Counted from the first letter of the stretch, positions 43,520 to 53,874 are shown. The stretch is 64,000 nucleotides of DNA from Bacteroidales bacterium UBA2287 (GCA_002345675.1 DDWL01000026.1:1-64000); one strand, 5' to 3'. Program-made: numbers and translations. The notes: generated from the letters alone by a model not told the origin.

Positions 43520-44689
43520 ATGGAAAGCGTTTTTGGGAAATATTTTAAGGGCGACCGTGTAATTTGGCTAATAGTCATACTGCTTTCTATTTTTTCACTT
43601 TTAGCGGTTTACAGCTCAACGGGCTCGTTGGCTTATCGTTACCAAGAGGGCAATACGGCATACTACTTCCTAAAACAGTTTGGTTTTCTACTGGCAGGTC
43701 TAGGTATTATTTTCGTAACTCACCTAATTCCCTACAAGGTATACTTTCCGCTTTCCCAAATTCTGCTACTCGCTTCAATTCCCCTTTTAGCCTTTACATT
43801 AGTTTTTGGGGCAAGTTTAAACGAAGCATCACGCTGGCTGGCAATTCCAGGACTTGGAATAACTATTCAAACTTCGGACTTTGCAAAACTTGCGCTTATA
43901 ATGTACATAGCACGACTTTTGGCAACAAAGCAAAACGAAATTAAGGACTTAAAAAATACGTTTATTCCGCTCGTTATTCCAATTCTCATTATTTGCGCAC
44001 TCATTTTACCAGCTAACTTTTCAACAGCAGCGCTTCTTGGGCTAACATGCTGGATACTGCTTTTAATTGGACGAGTAAACCTTAAGTATCTTTTTGGATT
44101 TACAGGAATTGGAATTGCCGTTATGGTGATTGGGTTCTTTATTGTTCTCGAAACAAATGCCATAAAACGAGCTCAAACTTGGAAGAACCGTATCGAAAAC
44201 TTTTCGAGTGGCGATGGATCGGAAAATTATCAGGCTACACAATCGAAAATTGCCATTGCAACAGGCGGAATTATTGGAAAAGGGCCAGGAAATAGTACTC
44301 AAAGAAACTTTTTACCTCACCCCTACTCCGACTTTATTTATGCCATTATTGTTGAAGAGTACGGACTTGTTGGCGGAGTTTTCATTCTACTCCTTTACCT
44401 TACCTTACTATACAGGGCAGGAATAATTGTAAAGAAGGCTCAGCGAACGTTTCCTGCATTTTTAGCCATTGGGCTTACACTACTTTTGGTTTTTCAGGCA
44501 ATGATAAATATGGCGGTGGCAGTTAACCTTTTTCCGGTTACAGGACAGCCACTCCCGTTGGTAAGCATGGGGGGAACTTCGCTGCTTTTTACCAGTGCGG
44601 CATTCGGTATAATATTGAGCATAAGCAGAAGTCAAAATAAAACAGACTTATTCGATGGAGAAGAGGAAGAAGCCAAGAGTAATAGTTAG
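43520..44689 (+). CDS. ftsW: Lipid II polymerase FtsW (SEDS family)
   Basis: 389 aa, ten membrane helices. SEDS motifs ASRWLAIPGLGITIQTSDFAKLALIMYIARLL, a LPHPYSDFIYAIIVEEYG segment and PVTGQPLPLVSMGGTSLL. Polymerises septal glycan with FtsI. Its end overlaps the murG start by 35 bases. Confidence 0.95.
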   Translation: MESVFGKYFKGDRVIWLIVILLSIFSLLAVYSSTGSLAYRYQEGNTAYYFLKQFGFLLAGLGIIFVTHLIPYKVYFPLSQILLLASIPLLAFTLVFGASLNEASRWLAIPGLGITIQTSDFAKLALIMYIARLLATKQNEIKDLKNTFIPLVIPILIICALILPANFSTAALLGLTCWILLLIGRVNLKYLFGFTGIGIAVMVIGFFIVLETNAIKRAQTWKNRIENFSSGDGSENYQATQSKIAIATGGIIGKGPGNSTQRNFLPHPYSDFIYAIIVEEYGLVGGVFILLLYLTLLYRAGIIVKKAQRTFPAFLAIGLTLLLVFQAMINMAVAVNLFPVTGQPLPLVSMGGTSLLFTSAAFGIILSISRSQNKTDLFDGEEEEAKSNS

Positions 44690-45773
44690 CGGCGGTGGCA
44701 CAGGGGGACACATATTCCCTGCCATATCGATTGCTAATGCCATACGGGAAATTGCTCCCGATGCCGAGATTCTTTTTGTAGGTGCCGAGGGTCGAATGGA
44801 AATGGAGCGTGTACCCGCAGCAGGGTACAAAATTGTTGGACTTCCAGTTGTTGGGCTTCAGCGACGGTTAACAGTAAAAAATCTATTTTTCCCTTTTAAA
44901 CTCCTAAGGAGTTTAATGAAGGCCAAACGAATTATAACCGACTTTAAGCCCGACATAGCCATTGGGGTTGGAGGTTACGCAAGCGGGCCAATTCTGAAAG
45001 CAGCTCAAAGAATGAATATTCCCACGCTTCTTCAGGAGCAGAATTCGTATGCAGGGCTAACCAACAGGCTATTAGCAAAAAAAGCCAATGCCATTTGTGT
45101 TGCCTACGATGGAATGGAGAAATACTTCCCTGCCAACAGGATTATACTTACTGGAAACCCTGTTCGGCAAGGCCTCGAAAACACCGAAACAAAAATTGAT
45201 GAGGCATTCGAGTTCTTCAGTATTCCAAAGGGAAACAGGGTAATTCTTGTAATTGGGGGAAGCCTTGGGGCACGAACGGTTAACCAAAGCATTCTCGCAA
45301 ACATTAGCGCAATTACTGCAGAAAGTAAAGTAACATTGGTGTGGCAAACAGGCAAACTTTACAATAATGAAGTAAAAAGCGAAACGGCCAAAGTTGATGC
45401 AACCAACATAAGGGTTTACGATTTTATAAATCGCATGGACTTGGCTTATGCCGCAGCAAATGTAATAATTTCGAGAGCTGGTGCTGGCACCATTTCGGAA
45501 CTTTGCTTAGTTGGAAAGCCCTGCATTTTAGTGCCATCGCCCAATGTAACCGAGGATCATCAAACTAAAAATGCACTTGCACTTTCGCAAAAAAATGCGG
45601 CTATTCTAATTGCCGACATCGATGCAATGGGAACGCTTGTCGATAGCGCTTTAGCGCTAAGCAGCAACAATGGAAAAATGCTTGAACTATCGGTAAATAT
45701 TCAAAAAATGGCTCTAAAAAATTCGGCGCAAGTTATTGCAAAAAAGGCGCTTGAACTTTGCGGGGCAGTATAA
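44655..45773 (+). CDS. murG: UDP-GlcNAc:lipid I transferase MurG
   Basis: 372 aa GT28 glycosyltransferase. Starts RVIVSGGGTGGHIFPAI (G-loop 1), IGVGGYASGPI and later ISRAGAGTISELCLVGKPCILVPSP with the UDP-GlcNAc binding site. Makes lipid II at the inner face of the inner membrane. A 98-base gap precedes murC. Confidence 0.96.
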   Translation: MEKRKKPRVIVSGGGTGGHIFPAISIANAIREIAPDAEILFVGAEGRMEMERVPAAGYKIVGLPVVGLQRRLTVKNLFFPFKLLRSLMKAKRIITDFKPDIAIGVGGYASGPILKAAQRMNIPTLLQEQNSYAGLTNRLLAKKANAICVAYDGMEKYFPANRIILTGNPVRQGLENTETKIDEAFEFFSIPKGNRVILVIGGSLGARTVNQSILANISAITAESKVTLVWQTGKLYNNEVKSETAKVDATNIRVYDFINRMDLAYAAANVIISRAGAGTISELCLVGKPCILVPSPNVTEDHQTKNALALSQKNAAILIADIDAMGTLVDSALALSSNNGKMLELSVNIQKMALKNSAQVIAKKALELCGAV

Positions 45774-45871
45774 CTGTTGAAATCTTGGTAATAACTTTAC
45801 TATAAGGCATTTTAACAAGCAGAAAGAAAACATAAACTTTACAACAAATTGGAATTGAACAATTAAGAGCA

Positions 45872-47263
45872 ATGGTAGCGTTAGAAAACATAAGTAGGGT
45901 TTACTTTGTAGGAATTGGCGGAATAGGCATGAGCGCTCTTGCTCGCTATTTTATTAAAATGGGGGTCGATGTTGCAGGTTACGACAGCACTCCTACTCCA
46001 CTTACAGCACTTCTCGAAAAGGAGGGTGCAAGTATTCATTTTACCGACGACATTACAAAAATTCCTATTGAATACAAAAGTAGCTCCGATGCCACTTTAG
46101 TAGTTTATACACCTGCAATTTCAGAAGACCATAGCGAACTTCAATTCTTTCGAAACAATGGTTTTGAGGTGGTTAAGCGCGCTCAAGCACTTGGTGTTGT
46201 TACCGAAAACCGAATTACTGCGGCTGTTGCAGGCACACATGGCAAAACCACCACATCGACAATGCTTGCGCACTTGCTTTGTCAAAATCCTTCGGGTTGC
46301 GATGCTTTTTTAGGTGGAATTTCGAAGAATTACGCAAACAACTTACTGCTAAGCGACAGGGGCAGCAATATTATAGTGGTTGAAGCCGACGAATTCGACC
46401 GTAGCTTTTTAAGTCTTAGCCCTAACATTGCAATAATTACATCGATTGATGCCGACCATCTCGATATTTTTGGAACCTACGACGAGGTTAAAAAAGCATT
46501 TATACAATTTGTTGGGCGCATTAAGCCCAATGGCGTGGCCATTGTTAAAAAAGGGCTCGAATGGGTTACTGCTGACCGACCCGATATAAAAACCTACACC
46601 TACTCAGCAACCGAAGAGGCCGACTTCATGGCAATCGACATGAGTCTGTACAAGGGTTTTAATGTTTTCAACTTAAAAACGCCACACGGAACCATCGACG
46701 AAATTACCCTTGGCGTTATGGGTCGCTATAACACCGAAAACGCAGTTGCAGCAGCAGCAGCGGCAATTGCCTTGGGCACTAAAACCGAAAACATTCTGGG
46801 AGGGCTCGAGAGTTTTAAAGGAGTTTCACGCCGTTTCGACCTTCGGTTTTCGGGTAAAAAATCGGTTTACATCGACGATTATGCGCATCACCCCGAAGAG
46901 CTCAGGGCTGCAATCGAATCGGCTCGCTACATGTTTCCCGAGCGAAAAATAACGGGGATTTTTCAACCCCACTTGTACTCAAGAACAAGAGATTTTGCCG
47001 ACGACTTTGCAAAAAGTTTAAGCTTACTCGACGAGCTTATTATAACCGACATTTACCCTGCCCGCGAGGAACCAATTGAGGGAATTACACACGACACGAT
47101 TCTGAGTAAGGTAACCTGTCCTGTAAAATTGCATTGCAATTTAAATAGCGTCATCGACCATGTTCGTTCAAGCAACATTGATGTACTGCTAACCATGGGT
47201 GCCGGAAGTATCGACAAAATTGCAGAGGGAATTGTAACTGCGCTGAAAGATAAGGAGCAATGA
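45872..47263 (+). CDS. murC: UDP-MurNAc--L-alanine ligase MurC
   Basis: 463 aa Mur ligase. N-terminal VYFVGIGGIGMSALARYF, P-loop VAGTHGKTTTSTML, VVEADEFDRSFLSL and the C-terminal DDYAHHPEELRAAI. Adds L-Ala to UDP-MurNAc. Ends in a four-base overlap with ftsQ. Confidence 0.96.
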   Translation: MVALENISRVYFVGIGGIGMSALARYFIKMGVDVAGYDSTPTPLTALLEKEGASIHFTDDITKIPIEYKSSSDATLVVYTPAISEDHSELQFFRNNGFEVVKRAQALGVVTENRITAAVAGTHGKTTTSTMLAHLLCQNPSGCDAFLGGISKNYANNLLLSDRGSNIIVVEADEFDRSFLSLSPNIAIITSIDADHLDIFGTYDEVKKAFIQFVGRIKPNGVAIVKKGLEWVTADRPDIKTYTYSATEEADFMAIDMSLYKGFNVFNLKTPHGTIDEITLGVMGRYNTENAVAAAAAAIALGTKTENILGGLESFKGVSRRFDLRFSGKKSVYIDDYAHHPEELRAAIESARYMFPERKITGIFQPHLYSRTRDFADDFAKSLSLLDELIITDIYPAREEPIEGITHDTILSKVTCPVKLHCNLNSVIDHVRSSNIDVLLTMGAGSIDKIAEGIVTALKDKEQ

Positions 47264-48063
47264 TGAAGAATAGGAAAATATACACCATCCTTCGCTGGCT
47301 ATTTTTAATGGTCTACATTGTTGTTACCCTTTCGTTTTCGCATAAAGAGGCTCAAAAGGTTATTTGCAACAAAATAAACGTTTCGGTCGACGATAGCCTC
47401 GTCAATAGTTTCATTACAAAAAGAGACATAATTAGGGTTATCGAAAAAAAGGGTAAGACTCCAATTGGCATGAATATATGTGATGTAAACACGCTTGAAC
47501 TCGAAGAAAAACTTTCGTCGTTTAATACTGTAAAAAGTGTTGAAGCATACAAATCGGCCACTGGTCAGCTATCAATTAGTGTTACCCAGCGAAAACCCAT
47601 TGTTCGAATAATTAACCAAAACAACCAAAGTTACTACTTCGACGAGGAGGGAAAAATTTTCCCGTGGTCGTACAACTACACATCGCACGTTCTGGTTATT
47701 AACGGCCACATAAAGGAACCATTTAAAATTACAAATAACCTAAACGTTTCGAGCTGGAAGCCCAACGAACAGGATAGCATTCAACCTTTTATATACAAGC
47801 TATTCGAATTTGCACAATTTATTACACAAGATAAATTTTGGAACGCACAAATTGCCCAAGTATACGTCGACAGAGAAAACGACATTGAACTTATACCAAG
47901 AATTGGCGGACACATTATACTATTAGGTGGGCTCGACAATTACGAGAAAAAACTCAAAAAACTTAACCTTTTTTACAAAAAAGCCCTTCCTTCCGAAGGC
48001 TGGAACAAGTACAAAACAATAAACTTAAAATATAAAAACCAAGTAGTTTGCACAAAACGATAA
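47260..48063 (+). CDS. ftsQ: Cell-division protein FtsQ
   Basis: 267 aa bitopic protein with one TM (about 13-26) and a periplasmic POTRA-like region and beta domain (NTVKSVEAYKSATGQLSISVTQRKPIVRI, DEEGKIFPW). Links early and late divisome parts with FtsB/FtsL. Assigned on topology and on position between murC and ftsA. Confidence 0.9.
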   Translation: MMKNRKIYTILRWLFLMVYIVVTLSFSHKEAQKVICNKINVSVDDSLVNSFITKRDIIRVIEKKGKTPIGMNICDVNTLELEEKLSSFNTVKSVEAYKSATGQLSISVTQRKPIVRIINQNNQSYYFDEEGKIFPWSYNYTSHVLVINGHIKEPFKITNNLNVSSWKPNEQDSIQPFIYKLFEFAQFITQDKFWNAQIAQVYVDRENDIELIPRIGGHIILLGGLDNYEKKLKKLNLFYKKALPSEGWNKYKTINLKYKNQVVCTKR

Positions 48064-48068
48064 CAACC

Positions 48069-49400
48069 ATGGCAAATCAAAATCATTACGTAGCAGCTAT
48101 CGACCTTGGAACAACAAAAATTGTAACCATTGTTGGTAAAAAGAATGCCAACGGAAAACTTCAAATTATTTCGTATAGCAAAACCCCATCAACAGGAATT
48201 AGAAGGGGTGTTGTGCAAAACATTGAAGAAACCGTTGCGTCTATTCAAAAAACCGTTGAAGAGGTTCAGGTTAATTCAAAAATTATTTTCGACGAGGTTT
48301 TTGTTGGCATTGCAGGCCAGCATATTCGCAGCATTCGAAACCGTGGGTATATAAATCGCAATTCGGCTTACGATGTAATTACTCTCGACGATGTTCGTAA
48401 GCTAATCGACGATATGCACAAAATTCCCATTGAGGTTGGCGAAGAAATTCTACATGTTCTGCCACAAAACTTCATTGTCGACAACGAAATTGGCGTTAAA
48501 AGTCCCGTTGGAATGTTCGGTCGCAGGCTCGAAGCAAACTTCCATATTGTTATTGGGCAAACCACTTCAGCAAAAAATATTGAGCGCTGTGTCGAAAGGG
48601 TTGGGCTAAAAATTAGCGACCTCATTCTTGAACCTCTTGCCTCGGCCGAAGCCGTTTTAACCGAAGACGAAAAGGAAGCCGGAGTTGTTCTTGTTGACAT
48701 TGGAGGTGGCACAACCGACGTTGCTGTTTACTACGACGGCATTGTTCGCCATACCGCTGTTATTCCCTTTGGTGGCAACGTAATTACAAACGACATAAAG
48801 GAAGGTTGCCAAATTCTACTTCGACAGGCCGACCAGCTTAAAGTTCAGTTTGGCTCGGCCCTTGGCGACTTAGCTCCCGAGGACAAAATAGTAACCATTC
48901 CTGGCATTAGCGGGCGCGACCCCAAGGAAATATCGTTTAAAACATTGGCTTACATTATACAAAGCCGAATGGAAGAGATTATCGATACGGTTACCTACGA
49001 AATTGAGAATTCTGGCTATGCCGACAAGCTAAGTGCAGGGATTGTTCTCACTGGCGGAGGCGCGTTACTGCGCAACCTTCCACAGCTGGTTAAGTTTAAA
49101 ACTGGTTTCGATGTTCGCATTGGCTATCCCGTTGAGCACCTTTCGTCCGATTCGCCCGAAGAAATTAATCAACCCCATTTTTCAACAGCAATTGGCTTAG
49201 TACTTAAAGGATTCGAACAAGTTGAAGGCTTGTCGAAACAAGACAAAGACGTTGAACCAGCTGAAGAGCCCAAGGCAGTTAAAATTACTACCATCGAGCA
49301 ACTCGAAGAGAAAAAGCAGGACATGAAAAAGTCGAAACTATTCGATTTTGTAAAGACTAAGTTTAGCGACATGTTCCAAGAAAACGACTCGGAAATGTAA
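48069..49400 (+). CDS. ftsA: Cell-division protein FtsA
   Basis: 443 aa from MANQNHYVAAIDLGTTKIV. An earlier in-frame ATG at 48048 would overlap ftsQ by 16 bases and adds only MHKTITT. Actin-like fold: phosphate loops DLGTTKI and DIGGGTTD, the adenosine motif GIVLTGGGALLRNL, and a 1C domain. The C-terminal tail ends in a conserved amphipathic-like helix (KSKLFDFVKTKFSDMF) that tethers FtsZ to the membrane. Confidence 0.95.
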   Translation: MANQNHYVAAIDLGTTKIVTIVGKKNANGKLQIISYSKTPSTGIRRGVVQNIEETVASIQKTVEEVQVNSKIIFDEVFVGIAGQHIRSIRNRGYINRNSAYDVITLDDVRKLIDDMHKIPIEVGEEILHVLPQNFIVDNEIGVKSPVGMFGRRLEANFHIVIGQTTSAKNIERCVERVGLKISDLILEPLASAEAVLTEDEKEAGVVLVDIGGGTTDVAVYYDGIVRHTAVIPFGGNVITNDIKEGCQILLRQADQLKVQFGSALGDLAPEDKIVTIPGISGRDPKEISFKTLAYIIQSRMEEIIDTVTYEIENSGYADKLSAGIVLTGGGALLRNLPQLVKFKTGFDVRIGYPVEHLSSDSPEEINQPHFSTAIGLVLKGFEQVEGLSKQDKDVEPAEEPKAVKITTIEQLEEKKQDMKKSKLFDFVKTKFSDMFQENDSEM

Positions 49401-49439
49401 AGCCCCTAAAAGGGTACTTAAATTTAAAAAACAAAAATT

Positions 49440-50912
49440 ATGAGCGAAGACCTTATAAACTTTGAACTACCCTCGTTCAAACAGTCAATTATAAAGGTTA
49501 TAGGTGTTGGCGGAGGAGGAAGTAATGCCATAAACCATATGTTTAGCCTTGGCATTAAGGATGTTGATTTTGTAGTATGCAACACCGATGGGCAGGCACT
49601 TGCCAATAGTAAAGTACCAATAAAAATTCAACTTGGCTCTTCGCTAACCGAGGGAAGAGGTGCGGGGAACAAGCCCGAAATTGGCCGACAGGCAGCCATT
49701 GAAAACTTGCACGACATTATTGAAGTGCTACAGGATAACACCAAAATGGTTTTCATTACTGCTGGAATGGGTGGCGGTACCGGAACTGGGGCTGCTCCAA
49801 TAATTGCTAAGGCTGCTAAGGAGTTGGGAATTCTTACCGTTGCCATTGTTACAATTCCATTTCGGAACGAAGGAAAGCGACGAATTGCTCAGGCTCTCGA
49901 AGGCATTGAGCAAATCGAAAAGCATGTCGATTCCCTTTTGGTTATTAATAACGAAAAGATTAGGGAAATGTATGGCGACCTAAAGGTATCCGAAGCCTTT
50001 TCGAGAGCCGACGACGTTTTGGCCATTGCGGCCAAGGGTATAGCCGAAATAATAACCGTTCACGGTTACATAAACGTCGACTTTGCCGATGTTGAAACAG
50101 TTATGACCAATAGCGGCGTTTCAATAATGGGTTCGGGCATGGCCTCTGGCGAAAACAGAGCAATTAAAGCGGTTAAGGAAGCCCTTGCATCGCCACTTCT
50201 TAACAATAACGACATATCGGGAGCACGCAACATTCTGCTTAATGTTACCTCGGGCAACGAGGAAATAACCATGGATGAAATTGGCCAAATAACCGATTAC
50301 ATTCAATCGGCTGCTGGCGAGGGTGCCGACCTAATTTGGGGTAATGGAACCGATCCGAGTCTCAACGAGTTTCTTAACGTAACCGTTATTGCCACAGGCT
50401 TTGGCACAAATAGCATTCCCGAACTTTACTCGCGACAACGTACTGTTGATGTTATCCCACTCGACGGTGAAAAGAGCGTAAATCGCAAGGTTAACCAGTC
50501 AATATTCGAAGTAAAGGATAAGCCTGCTGCTCCACCCAAAAGAATTTTTGCCGAAACCGATACGCGTCAAAAAACCATTGAATTCGAGGTAAATAATTCC
50601 TTTGCAAGCGAAAACTACAAACCTGCCGCGAAGCAAAACGATTTCGAATTTCAAATTAAAACGGTAAAACCCGAAACAGCACAGCAAGAACAGGCAACCG
50701 AACGAATAACCCGCTCGCAGCCAACACCAATTTTGCCAAAGGATTCGATTGACTTAATGGAGAAAATACCCGCTTACCAGCGGAAAAACATTCAAATTGA
50801 CGAAGCAACCCACTCCGACAATCCAAAACTTTCGCGGTATAAGCTAAATATCGACGACAACGACAGCCTTTTAAAAAACGACAACTCGTACCTACACGAC
50901 AACGTTGATTAA
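49440..50912 (+). CDS. ftsZ: Cell-division GTPase FtsZ
   Basis: 490 aa tubulin homologue. GVGGGGSNAINHM and the GTP-binding signature GMGGGTGTGAAPIIA (about residue 105), then the T7 loop region NVDFADVETVM. Long variable linker and C-terminal peptide EKIPAYQRKNIQID, the Bacteroidota form of the ZipA/FtsA-binding tail. The ring-forming division protein. Starts 39 bases after ftsA. Confidence 0.97.
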   Translation: MSEDLINFELPSFKQSIIKVIGVGGGGSNAINHMFSLGIKDVDFVVCNTDGQALANSKVPIKIQLGSSLTEGRGAGNKPEIGRQAAIENLHDIIEVLQDNTKMVFITAGMGGGTGTGAAPIIAKAAKELGILTVAIVTIPFRNEGKRRIAQALEGIEQIEKHVDSLLVINNEKIREMYGDLKVSEAFSRADDVLAIAAKGIAEIITVHGYINVDFADVETVMTNSGVSIMGSGMASGENRAIKAVKEALASPLLNNNDISGARNILLNVTSGNEEITMDEIGQITDYIQSAAGEGADLIWGNGTDPSLNEFLNVTVIATGFGTNSIPELYSRQRTVDVIPLDGEKSVNRKVNQSIFEVKDKPAAPPKRIFAETDTRQKTIEFEVNNSFASENYKPAAKQNDFEFQIKTVKPETAQQEQATERITRSQPTPILPKDSIDLMEKIPAYQRKNIQIDEATHSDNPKLSRYKLNIDDNDSLLKNDNSYLHDNVD

Positions 50913-50923
50913 AACACATAGCC

Positions 50924-51379
50924 ATGACACTTGAAGAGCAAATAAACCAGGACATTAAAACCGCCATGATGGCGAAGGACAAGTTGCGCCTCGAAGCGCT
51001 TCGCGCCGTAAAAAGTGCAATTCTTCTTGCAAAAACCGAAAAAGGGGGAAACGATACGCTAACCTCCGACATTGAAATGAAACTGCTGCAAAAGCAGGTT
51101 AAGCAACGCAAGGAATCGGCCGAAATTTACACTCAGCAAAACCGTCCCGAACTTGCCGAAAAGGAACTTGCCGAAGCTGCTGCCATTGAGCATTACCTTC
51201 CCAAAATGCTATCCGACCAGGAACTTACGGTTGAGATTAAAAAAATTATCGAGCAAGTTGGCGCGAAAGCCCCTTCCGATATGGGCAAAGTTATGGGCGT
51301 AGCCTCAAAGCAACTTGCCGGCAAAGCCGATGGTAAAGCCATTTCGGAAAAGGTGAAAGCATTATTGGCTCAAGCATAA
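50924..51379 (+). CDS. GatB/YqeY domain-containing protein
   Basis: 151 aa YqeY-type protein: LEEQINQDIKTAMMAKDKLRLEALRAVKSAI, then the tail half KQRKESAEIYTQQNRPELAEKELAEAAAIEHYLPKMLSDQEL. Resembles the tail domain of GatB (the amidotransferase subunit). YqeY function is unsettled. End of the dcw transcript, 11 bases after ftsZ. Confidence 0.92.
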   Translation: MTLEEQINQDIKTAMMAKDKLRLEALRAVKSAILLAKTEKGGNDTLTSDIEMKLLQKQVKQRKESAEIYTQQNRPELAEKELAEAAAIEHYLPKMLSDQELTVEIKKIIEQVGAKAPSDMGKVMGVASKQLAGKADGKAISEKVKALLAQA

Positions 51380-51462
51380 ATAACAACCGAAAATTTAGGG
51401 TTAATGGACATTTGTGGTGTTAAAAACACATGAAAGCATTGCAGCTACTATCTTTGCGCTAA

Positions 51463-52270
51463 ATGAAAGGTTGTGAATAAAAAAATTGCTTTTACTGTGG
51501 TAGTATAATTGTAGGAAAAGATGGTTTTTACAACACGATCCAAAGATATAAATGTGCCGCATGTGGCAAGCGTTTTATAGGTAGTGAACGCCCAAAAAAT
51601 GAGGATATTTGGAAAGAGTATACCGAAGGTAAGCAAAGTTACTCTCAACTTGCCACCAAGTTTGGCTGCTCCATCAAAACCATTCAGCGAAAAATCGATG
51701 CAGTAAAAACGGAACGAGAATCGACCTTCCCGAGTACTGCCAATGTGCTGATGGATACCACCTATTTTGGAAGAAGTTTTGGGGTAATGGTCTTTAAAGA
51801 TAGCCTCTCGGGGCAAATACTGCTGAAGCAATACGTTCGCCAAGAAACCAATAGTCAATACCTATCAGGCATAGAAGAAATAGCGCGCAGGGGGATCAGG
51901 GTACAAGCAGTTATTTGCGATGGTCGTAAAGGGCTACTCCAACTCTTTGAGAAGCATGTTTCTGTGCAAATGTGCAACTTTCATCAAGTGCCCATTGTCA
52001 GGAGATACTTGACCAAGAACCCTAAAATGTAGGCGAGTAAAGAGCTGAGGGAAATAGTACTGACGCTTGCCAAAACAGATAAGGAAAGTTTTGAAGGGGC
52101 ATTAAAGGACTGGTTCTCCAAATGGGAGCTTTTCCTATACGAACGAAAACACGATGCCCTGTGAAAGAACAGGTATTTTCACAAGAAACTAAGGAGCACT
52201 TACAGAAGTTTAGAAACTAATCTACCGTGGCTATTCACCTGGTACGACTATTTGGAACTGAACATTCCAA
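51463..52270 (+). pseudogene. IS256-like transposase remnant (zinc-ribbon variant), truncated and decayed
   Basis: A single reading frame (phase of 51463) carries CFYCGS...CAACGKRFIGSERPKNEDIWKEYTEGKQSYSQLATKFGCSIKTIQRKID, LMDTTYFG, QAVICDGRKGL, QMCNFHQVPIVRRYLTKNPKM and LPWLFTWYDYLELNIPN, the pattern of the zinc-binding IS256-like transposases. It has in-frame stops TAA (51478), TAG (52030) and TGA (52162), and the homology ends near 52270, so it cannot be functional. No terminal repeats were identified. Confidence 0.85.
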
Positions 52271-52907
52271 ATAATTCTTCATATTTGGCCTTGCTTTCTT
52301 GTTGCCAATTGAAGTCGCGCATGTTTTTTTCGAATTCCACGTCAAAAGTAAACAACTTGCAAGTATTCAGGGGAAAGTAACTAGTTGTACTATACCAAGA
52401 TGTACTGAATTTAATCCAAAAGTATACAGCAGTGGCAGGCACGTTGAAGTAAGTGAAACTTTCTCCGTTACCAAGGTAATGCTCTCCCAAAAAAGAATCA
52501 TATCCCAACACAAAAACATTGATGGTTATTAAACGCCCAGTTTTATTAACCATAGTAACATTGGTTAAATTGAAAATAGCACACGATTGCGATTCTGTAG
52601 CATAACTCTCAGATCCGCATTGAATTAGGGTCATGCTATCTAAAGGAATAAAATTTGCTCTGTTACTGTTATACGACCCCCAAACTATAACATCCTTAGG
52701 CGGAATGGTGTATTTGGTGCTTGTGCCTGAGGGTACTTGACGGATATCATAGATTCTTCCACCGCTATTGGTTACATCGAACCAAAGGGATGTTTTGGTA
52801 TTATTAGTAATGGTTATATCGCTGGTGTTTTCTTTTTCACATTTTTCCTTACAAGAAAAGAAAGGAATTAACGCTACCGTTAAAAAAGATAAGAAGAGAT
52901 TTTTCAT
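52248..52907 (-). CDS. Lipoprotein of unknown function, C-terminus formed by IS remnant
   Basis: 219 aa with lipobox signal MKNLFLSFLTVALIPFFSCKEK. The rest is a beta-rich sequence with no recognised domain. The last codons (MFSSK, stop) read through the truncated end of the IS256-like remnant (52248-52270), so the original C-terminus was probably lost and replaced. Expression and function unknown. Confidence 0.7.
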   Translation of the reverse strand: MKNLFLSFLTVALIPFFSCKEKCEKENTSDITITNNTKTSLWFDVTNSGGRIYDIRQVPSGTSTKYTIPPKDVIVWGSYNSNRANFIPLDSMTLIQCGSESYATESQSCAIFNLTNVTMVNKTGRLITINVFVLGYDSFLGEHYLGNGESFTYFNVPATAVYFWIKFSTSWYSTTSYFPLNTCKLFTFDVEFEKNMRDFNWQQESKAKYEELFGMFSSK

Positions 52908-52984
52908 TGGATTTTAAGAGTTAGTCGAAGTTTAAAAATATTATAATGTCAAAATAATAAGACTGTTCCGTGTATAAAATTGAT

Positions 52985-53130
52985 ATTGATTGTAACGGCT
53001 GGGGATTGTAAGGTGCAGGAGTTTGAAACGATTACTTGTCCCACGCTAGGAAGCTACGAAAAAGCGTGAATGTTTCCTAAGCCGATGAATAACTGCATTT
53101 TACTAATCCATTGTTATGCGCTGTAAATGT
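52985..53130. repeat. Possible recombination-site-like non-coding repeat (site A)
   Basis: This 307-base gap (52908-53214) contains TAACGGCTGGGG (from 52996) and, 110 bases later, CCATTGTTATGCGCTG (from 53108), with imperfect internal pairing between about 53035 and 53090 (CTTGTCCCACGCTAGG / AGCGTGAATGTTTCCTAAG). Read on the minus strand, ends of GCATAAC...GTTAC type loosely resemble integron attC sites. This is an inference only. No integrase is in the window. Confidence 0.3.
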
Positions 53131-53214
53131 TTTTAAGATTCATTATCATAAATGAATTAATAATTTCTCGTTCTTCAACAGCGTTTTGCACAAATCACAA
53201 CTTTCATTTTAAAA

Positions 53215-53874
53215 TTAATTCTTTTGATAAATAATTATAAGCTTTGGGCGCGAAACTTTATCTGGATACTTAGAGGTACAAAATAATGCCGAATTTGTAG
53301 TTTCAGTATTAATACTATACGCCATTAATCCATAATTGGGAGTTTTATTATAGTACCATTTTTTAATAAAATCTGTAATATCTATAACATGAGACTGTTT
53401 AGACTCCGGCCAATCAGTTAAAATTCTACCATCTACTGTAGTGTTTGGTTTTTTACTATACCCAATATCTGCATTCCAAGGTTCAGTAATATATTCATAT
53501 ATCAATTGTCCTTTTTTATCTCCTGTATATGCTATACAATATAACTCCATTTTTGCTTCGATTATCTTTATCCCATCAGGTAATTTAGATAAATTCCATA
53601 GAATTAAAAATCTTTCATCACAGTCGTTATAGTCTGCATCGTTAGTTACTACATTCTTTTTATATTTCCCTTGAAAAAAAATTTGCCCTTCTCCACCAGG
53701 ATTAGATGTATTGGGCTTGCAGGTACAGATATATAATTCTTTACTTATTTCTTTAATAACTAAAGTATCATATAGGTTTTTGCTTATCGTGTCTTTAGCA
53801 TTTTTGATATTCGTTCCAAAAGCAGAAATGAACGATATGCAAAATGCCATGACTAATAATAAGTTCGTTTTCAT
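53215..53874 (-). CDS. DNRLRE-domain-like secreted protein
   Basis: 219 aa with signal peptide MKTNLLLVMAFCISFISAFG. The region LWNLSKLPDGIKIIEAKMELYC, then EPWNADIGYSKKPNTTVDGRILTDWPESKQSHVIDITDFIKKWYYNKTPNYGLMAYSI and SKYPDKVSRPKLIIIYQ fits the DNRLRE (TGF-beta propeptide-like) beta-sandwich used by surface proteins. AT-rich, with only one TCGA in 660 bases, unlike core genes around it, suggesting transfer. Not in an operon. Confidence 0.75.
   Translation of the reverse strand: MKTNLLLVMAFCISFISAFGTNIKNAKDTISKNLYDTLVIKEISKELYICTCKPNTSNPGGEGQIFFQGKYKKNVVTNDADYNDCDERFLILWNLSKLPDGIKIIEAKMELYCIAYTGDKKGQLIYEYITEPWNADIGYSKKPNTTVDGRILTDWPESKQSHVIDITDFIKKWYYNKTPNYGLMAYSINTETTNSALFCTSKYPDKVSRPKLIIIYQKN

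Noticed and set aside
51448..51858. 136-codon minus-strand frame
   Set aside because: It overlaps the IS256-like transposase remnant in antisense and shows no homology.
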